Shown here in pieces: positions 15,801 through 19,295 of a stretch of DNA of 19,295 bases. The first letter of the stretch is position 1. Each line of letters begins with the position of its first letter. The DNA comes from Chloroflexota bacterium (GTDB taxonomy: Bacteria; Chloroflexota; Ktedonobacteria; Ktedonobacterales; Ktedonobacteraceae). The stretch lies in the NCBI GenBank assembly GCA_005881495.1, contig VBHI01000321.1:1-19295 (forward strand). Reading direction: 5' to 3'. Position numbers and translations under genes: made by a program. The notes beneath the pieces are model-generated. The model saw only the letters and a list, made by a program, of their open reading frames with translations, was not told where the DNA came from and searched no databases.

Positions 15801-17430
15801 TTCGAAACCTGGCGAGGGTGGACAGTTACCGCCGATCAAAGTAACGCCCTGGATTGCGAAACTGCGACATACTGCCCCGTATGTAGCGCTCATTTCTCCA
15901 CCGCCGCATCACGACATCTACAGCATTGAAGACCTGGCTCAATTGATTTTTGACTTACGGCAGGTCAACCCACGGGCGAGGATCGGCGTCAAGCTGGTTG
16001 CGACTACCGGTGTGGGCACAATTGCAGCAGGCGTTGCCAAAGCTCATGCCAATTACGTGTTGATCAGCGGCTATGATGGAGGTACAGGTGCATCGCCGCT
16101 GCAGTCCATCAAACATGCTGGTTTATCCTGGGAACGAGGTTTAGCGGAGACGCAACAGGTGCTCCTGCGCAATGGATTGCGCGACCGCATAAAAGTGAGG
16201 GTCGATGGTGGTTTCAAGACAGGGCGTGATGTGGTTATTGGAGCGATGCTGGGTGCAGAGGAATTTGGGTTTGGTACGGCTATCCTGGTGGCTCTTGGCT
16301 GCGATATGGCGCGTCAATGTCACCTCAACACATGTCCTACTGGCATAGCCACACAGCGCGAGGATTTGCGAGCGAAGTTTGTGGGTAGAACGTACCACAT
16401 TGTGCACTATCTCACGATGGTAGCCGAGGAGGTGCGCGAGTTGTTGGCACAGCTTGGCGTGGCGCGCCTGGATGACCTGGTTGGACGAGCTGACCTGTTG
16501 CAGAGTGCTGCTGAAGTGAATATTGATGTAGCCTCACTACTTAAGGCCGCTCCTGGGAGCTCGTCTGGAGCGGCCAGTAATAAAGTACAGAATCAATCGG
16601 TGCTGGCGGAACAGATACTGGTTGAAGCTGAACAGGCGCTGCTGGGAGAACGCAGCGTGTTGATGCAGCACCAGATCCATAACTATGATCGAGCCATTGG
16701 AGCGAGCCTCGCGGGTGAGATTGCGCGCCGCTATGGGAACGTGGGACTGCCAGGAGTAAGCGTGACCTGTGCCTTTCAGGGGGCGGCTGGACAGAGTTTT
16801 GGCGCGTTTTGCCTGCCTGGTATGCGCCTGGTCCTGCAGGGTGAGGCTAATGATTATGTTGGAAAGAGTATGACCGGTGGTCAAATCGTCATTGCTCCGC
16901 CAACGGATGCGAGTTTCGCCGCGCATAGAAATACCATTCTTGGCAATACGGTGCTCTACGGGGCGACCGGTGGGCAACTCTTTGCGGCTGGCCGTGCGGG
17001 AGAACGCTTTGCGGTACGCAACAGCGGAGCACTGGCTGTCGTTGAGGGGGTTGGGGCTCACGCCTGCGAGTATATGACCGGAGGGATGGTGGTTGTGCTC
17101 GGTGAAACCGGTAAGAATTTTGCGGCGGGCATGTCTGCCGGTGTGGCGTACGTGTTTGATGCGAAGGGTATATTCCCTATGCGCTGCAATCCAGAACTGG
17201 TTGAGTTACAACGGATAGATGATCCCGGAGAACTAGAGGCTTTACGGACGGTTATTCAATGGCACCGGAATAAGACGCGGAGCTGGCGCGCGGCCCAGCT
17301 TCTGGCCGAATGGACGAGGATGCAGAGGCTCTTCTGGCGTATCTCACCGCGTGGTTCGGCGAGTTCTGCGCTTGATTTTGTGGAGGCAGAGGAGCATGAG
17401 GTTGCATTGGTGGTGATGCCGCGAGGGTGA
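12886..17430 (+). CDS. gltB: Glutamate synthase large (alpha) subunit
   Basis: GltB makes two glutamates from glutamine and 2-oxoglutarate, the core of ammonia assimilation. The 1514-residue product begins with a 22-residue propeptide ahead of Cys23 (EHDACGTGF), the N-terminal nucleophile of the class II glutamine amidotransferase domain (to about 430). A central domain follows. The FMN-barrel domain holds SAMSVGALS (from about 891), NNTGEGGEDPDWY, SGYDGGTGASP and GCDMARQCHLNTCPTGIATQ, whose Cys1139, Cys1145 and Cys1150 bind a 3Fe-4S cluster. The GXGXG beta-helix closes the protein (about 1240-1480). The start is the ATG at 12886, with GGGAGGG seven bases upstream; a 38-codon in-frame extension from a GTG at 12772 has no such support and would lengthen the propeptide. 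No gltD is adjacent, so the electron donor (NADPH via GltD, or ferredoxin) cannot be told here. Confidence 0.97.
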   Translation: MSVHSQFDPAYPLYDPRWEHDACGTGFIAQISGEASHVLVETALEALAHLTHRGAQDADAKTGDGAGLLTQIPKTLFYEELLAKHIPPFDPDDLAVGMIFLPSQERFPIANIQCRHIIEQTLNEVGLALLLWRDPPIDYSLLGTRARTTAPSIVQVLLKCPRQGTEQQNDRTLYYARRLIEQRLLQAQMKDCYIVSLSHTTIVHKGLLAPTELPRFYLDLADPRFSSAFAIFHQRYSTNTFPSWSLAQPTRQLAHNGEINTIQGNRLWMQAREGTFFSSLWGSKIRSLLPVIQAEGSDSGQLDNVLELLMHCGRDVLHSMQMLIPPAWEEDAELSGEQRAWFTFHAGITEPWDGPAALVFSDGRFVGAALDRNGLRPARYTLTSQGMLILASEAGVVPLEAHDVVEKGRLGPGEMIAVDLKHGVLLRDNEIKVGLAQRQPYKEWLDRYLVRLADISGAATPLAESSLSHADLFSRQQLFGYTNEDIEFVFRPMLTERKEPVWSMGDDTPLAVLSKQSRGLSDYFQQRFAQVTNPPIDPLREQGVMSLDCYLGRRQNFLTESALHAQLIHLESPLLNESQLQTIGQLKVNGFRARTLNATFETAAGPWALEAALERLEKEAISAVADGMALLIVSDRGASPAYAPVPMLLAIGAIHQALVRRGLRTYVSLLCETAAAWDIHQIALLLGYGAEAVVPYLALASVRALAGERRLEHLTGEQAAEMYLHVVEGGLRKIMARMGISTLRNIVGAGQFEIVGLHRSIVERCFAGSAAHAGSLTFAKVAGQVIERCQGLQQSEEVQEEAALNGRRRKLQDVGRFRFRRDAEYHAFNPVLVRALQKAAQSGESEDYRHFTEMVYQRPPTTMRDLLTFVPTASIPLEQVEPMEAIRARFVVSAMSVGALSPETHRTIAAAMNSIGARNNTGEGGEDPDWYHEEIDGYPVSSKIKQVASARFGVTTEYLVRAEELEIKMAQGSKPGEGGQLPPIKVTPWIAKLRHTAPYVALISPPPHHDIYSIEDLAQLIFDLRQVNPRARIGVKLVATTGVGTIAAGVAKAHANYVLISGYDGGTGASPLQSIKHAGLSWERGLAETQQVLLRNGLRDRIKVRVDGGFKTGRDVVIGAMLGAEEFGFGTAILVALGCDMARQCHLNTCPTGIATQREDLRAKFVGRTYHIVHYLTMVAEEVRELLAQLGVARLDDLVGRADLLQSAAEVNIDVASLLKAAPGSSSGAASNKVQNQSVLAEQILVEAEQALLGERSVLMQHQIHNYDRAIGASLAGEIARRYGNVGLPGVSVTCAFQGAAGQSFGAFCLPGMRLVLQGEANDYVGKSMTGGQIVIAPPTDASFAAHRNTILGNTVLYGATGGQLFAAGRAGERFAVRNSGALAVVEGVGAHACEYMTGGMVVVLGETGKNFAAGMSAGVAYVFDAKGIFPMRCNPELVELQRIDDPGELEALRTVIQWHRNKTRSWRAAQLLAEWTRMQRLFWRISPRGSASSALDFVEAEEHEVALVVMPRG

Positions 17431-17431
17431 A

Positions 17432-18100
17432 TCATGGTGGGGATTCGCCGGCGACGAGGGCTGCTGCTCTTTGCCAGGAGGTCATTTCGGTGCCGCGCGT
17501 TTCGTGTATGTAGCGGTAGTCGTGTTTACGTATTAATTCGGCGAGTTGCTGTTCGAGTCCTTGCAGGATGGTTAATTGGGCTTTTTGGAGCATGGGGAGC
17601 CAGGTTTCTGGGGAGTCCAGTGGTTTTTGCGTGCAGGCGAGGCGAAAATGGTTCAGGCATAGGCCCTGGGATGAGAGGAAGAGGGTATAGAAGGAGGGAT
17701 CAGGGAAAGATTGGCGCAATGAAGAGATGTAGCGTGTCAGAGCCTGGTCCCTTTGTTGGCAGGCGGGACAGGGTGCGGTAGGGGCGTCGCTTTTTAAGCG
17801 AAAGCGGCGTTGCCTTTGCTTGTTTTTGTCATTTTCGAGCTGCTCTATTTCATCTGTAATGATGTCGCGATATGCCTGGGCCAGTGGCAGGGAGGCGCTC
17901 ATTTGCACGAGTTGCCAGGTATGGGTATTACAGAAGCCTTTTGAATTGCGCAAGGTTGCACGCACATCGACACTTGTGAACATTTCGTCTTTCCATGTCT
18001 CCAGGTAGCGTTGGGTGGTTTCTCCTATCATGCGGCAGAGGATGCAGCCATCCCTGGCGCAGGCTTCGCTTAAACGCTGATAATCCCATGAGCTTTGCAT
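17432..18100 (-). CDS. Unknown protein with duplicated CxxC...CxxH motif (possibly DUF6062-like)
   Basis: The 222-residue product is soluble and has no signal peptide. It contains two copies of one pattern: CILC, about 35 residues, then SKGFCNTH; and CPAC, about 36 residues, then SSQGLCLNH. Each copy therefore offers three cysteines and one histidine in a zinc-finger-like arrangement, with a helix-rich segment between, and a charged linker (NDKNKQRQRRFRLK) joins them. I recall similar CxxC...GFCxxH proteins grouped as DUF6062, but I cannot confirm it. Metal binding is inferred; no function is known to me. I chose the ATG at 18098-18100, with AAAGGAAAGG about 8 bases upstream; a TTG eight codons earlier is weaker because that ribosome site would lie inside the gene. 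Its stop codon lies one base from that of gltB, and it diverges from the J-domain gene. Confidence 0.75.
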   Translation of the reverse strand: MQSSWDYQRLSEACARDGCILCRMIGETTQRYLETWKDEMFTSVDVRATLRNSKGFCNTHTWQLVQMSASLPLAQAYRDIITDEIEQLENDKNKQRQRRFRLKSDAPTAPCPACQQRDQALTRYISSLRQSFPDPSFYTLFLSSQGLCLNHFRLACTQKPLDSPETWLPMLQKAQLTILQGLEQQLAELIRKHDYRYIHETRGTEMTSWQRAAALVAGESPP

Positions 18101-18153
18101 CTTTGAAACCTTTCCTTTCCTCAAACGTCTATTTAGTACGATACCTGTTTATG

Positions 18154-18177
18154 TATAATACTATTAGTTAGGGTCAA
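18154..18177. promoter_or_regulatory. Divergent promoter region between the CxxC protein and the J-domain gene
   Basis: A perfect TATAAT at 18154-18159 on the plus strand could serve the J-domain gene, giving a leader of about 50 bases, though its -35 region is poor. On the minus strand TTGACC (18172-18177) followed 16 bases later by TACATA could serve the opposite gene. The two would overlap, so transcription in the two directions may compete. Confidence 0.35.
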
Positions 18178-18214
18178 TCCTGTGTTTTCCCAATGTTTAT
18201 CTGACTGATTCGAG

Positions 18215-19048
18215 ATGGATACGTTTACTGACTATTATACCTTACTGGGTGTGGAACCAGACGCTTCTGCCAATAGCATTAAGACGGCGTTTAAGAAACT
18301 CGCTTTGCAGTATCACCCCGATGTGTATAAGGGGGAGGATGCGGAAGAGCGGATGCGCGACTTGCTGCTTGCGTATCGTACATTGAGCGACCCGGATGAA
18401 CGTAAAGTGTATGATGTCCGGCGTTCGGAGCATGTTTTGGGGGCATCCGCGCCGCGAGGGTATGTGTATAATGATGCTTTTCGAGCTAAGACAAGGAATA
18501 GTGCGGAGGTGTCGCCAGGAGCACGGCGTGATCGCCAGCGCCACTATAGCTTTCCCGATTTAAGCGATGAAATGCCCGTGCGCATAGACCTGGGTGACAT
18601 CACTTACGATCTGACATCCGGTGAGGCAGAGGCGCTGAGAGAGCGGGGGATGTTACGGGGAGTTGCTACTGAGGCACAGGGAAAAAGGGATGACAACCTG
18701 GCGACGTGGAACAATTACCCGCGACACTGCCATCGCTGCCATCACCAGTGGACGTTGGCCTCTTTGCGCGGGCGCGGGCCTAAGGATGTGTGCCCGGCAT
18801 GTAAGGCGAGCGACTGGGGGGAGTACTTGTTGTTGCGCTGCGTTCATTGCCGGGCTGTCTTTGAGAGCGAGCAGATTCGTGATGAAGTGGGCGCATTTAA
18901 CTATGGAAATGGCGTCCTATGCCCACCCTATGAACTATTCCCTCTTTGCCCGTACTGTGGAGTCTCTGGATGGTGTCCCGCCGAGGACGCACGAGTAGAG
19001 GCGTTACGCGCGCAGGCTGCGCGCCGTGCTGCGTATCGTGTCATTTAG
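18215..19048 (+). CDS. J-domain (DnaJ-like) protein with C-terminal zinc-ribbon-like cysteines
   Basis: Residues 6-70 form a J domain (DYYTLLGVEPDASANSIKTA, then YHPDVY with the HPD triad at 34-36, and TLSDPDERKVYD), the part that stimulates DnaK ATPase. The rest is not a classical DnaJ: there is no Gly/Phe region and no four-fold CxxCxGxG zinc domain. Instead it has a short middle segment (LGDITYDLTSGEAEAL) and then cysteine pairs CHRC, CPAC, CVHC and CPYC plus single cysteines, arranged like one or two zinc ribbons. It is thus a J-protein with a specialised client or partner, unknown to me. The ATG at 18215 has only a weak ribosome site (GAG adjacent). A hydrophobic reading frame overlaps its end in the +1 frame and may be an extension of this protein or a separate small one. 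Confidence 0.85.
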   Translation: MDTFTDYYTLLGVEPDASANSIKTAFKKLALQYHPDVYKGEDAEERMRDLLLAYRTLSDPDERKVYDVRRSEHVLGASAPRGYVYNDAFRAKTRNSAEVSPGARRDRQRHYSFPDLSDEMPVRIDLGDITYDLTSGEAEALRERGMLRGVATEAQGKRDDNLATWNNYPRHCHRCHHQWTLASLRGRGPKDVCPACKASDWGEYLLLRCVHCRAVFESEQIRDEVGAFNYGNGVLCPPYELFPLCPYCGVSGWCPAEDARVEALRAQAARRAAYRVI

Positions 19049-19106
19049 TCTTGTCGTTCTGGCTGTGATTGTGCTGGGTATTCTGGTGCTGAATGTGGCG
19101 CATTAG
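19026..19106 (+). CDS. Possible single-helix membrane microprotein overlapping the end of the J-domain gene
   Basis: A +1 frame relative to the J-domain gene, open from just after a TAG at 18996-18998 to the TAG at 19104-19106, encodes a basic stretch (RRYARRLRAVLR) and then one strongly hydrophobic helix, IVSFSLVVLAVIVLGILVLN, ending VAH. The possible GTG start at 19026 gives 26 residues; another GTG is at 19038. No clear ribosome site is present, so translation would depend on coupling to the J-domain gene, whose stop lies at 19046-19048. A single-base shift between 18999 and 19045 would instead give the J-protein a C-terminal membrane anchor. A chance frame is also possible. Confidence 0.35.
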   Translation: MLRIVSFSLVVLAVIVLGILVLNVAH

Positions 19107-19118
19107 GGGGTGATAGGG

Positions 19119-19175
19119 TTGACGGGGTATATTGTTAAGGGTTATGATCGCGTCCCCGGGTTGGTGTGTTATAAT
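19119..19175 (+). promoter_or_regulatory. Promoter-like sites after the J-domain gene, facing out of the window
   Basis: TTGACG (19119-19124), 18 bases, TATGAT (19143-19148) is a reasonable promoter pair. A second start may be the extended -10 TGTTATAAT ending at 19175. The remaining bases to 19295 hold no gene that I can see, but a perfect TTGACA at 19277-19282 and a TATAAT at 19286-19291, too close to each other to pair, suggest more promoter elements for a gene beyond the edge. Confidence 0.35.
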
Positions 19176-19295
19176 TGCCACCTTAATTATCCCCTTGTCT
19201 CATACATTCCTCAACTCGCACCAGAACTAGTCCTCAGAATATCAAATTAGAAGGTATCTTAACACTTACAGCAGACTTGACAGCATATAATGCGT

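Overview
The window looks like a chromosomal segment from a Chloroflexota bacterium, most likely of the Ktedonobacterales type. This is inferred from the multi-pass sensor kinase with two GAF-like regions, from two interspersed palindromic repeat families of the kind I associate with those genomes, and from moderate-to-high GC. It is not proven from the sequence. No phage, CRISPR, rRNA or tRNA feature was found.

Left part (1-7232). The window opens on the last 26 codons of what reads as an ABC-2-type permease. A 99-bp tandem repeat follows, then a palindromic repeat (copy A). A NarL-family sensor histidine kinase lies on the minus strand and is bracketed by copies A and B of the same palindromic repeat. 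Diverging from it is a probable two-gene operon: a CPBP-family membrane protease and a secreted serine beta-lactamase/DD-peptidase-like hydrolase with a membrane tail. Next is a decayed stretch holding the first codons of an ABC ATPase gene, a palindromic 88-bp element, a 9-bp tandem repeat and a frameshifted second copy of the permease C-terminus. Together these read as the ruin of a second ABC transporter operon.

Middle and right part (7233-19295). After a small unknown gene comes phosphoenolpyruvate carboxylase (ppc, minus strand). Its reading frame carries a 42-bp copy of the same palindromic repeat, read through as 14 extra residues. Across a 359-bp divergent control region lies an APC-family amino acid permease, followed by a strong hairpin terminator and then gltB, the glutamate synthase large subunit. 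gltB converges with only one base to spare on an unknown protein carrying a duplicated CxxC...CxxH motif. Divergent from that gene is a J-domain protein with zinc-ribbon-like cysteines, whose end overlaps a short hydrophobic reading frame.

The right part is a carbon/nitrogen junction: PEP carboxylase makes oxaloacetate, GltB makes glutamate, and the permease moves amino acids or amines. The ppc-permease control region contains two GTGC-N5-GCAC inverted repeats, one lying on the ppc -35 box, so a shared regulator is plausible. The most unusual observations are the in-frame palindromic repeat in ppc, the possible leaderless ppc transcript with its operator pair, the dead ABC operon, and the hydrophobic frame at the end of the J-domain gene. 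I did not see a clear new multi-gene defence or biosynthetic system.
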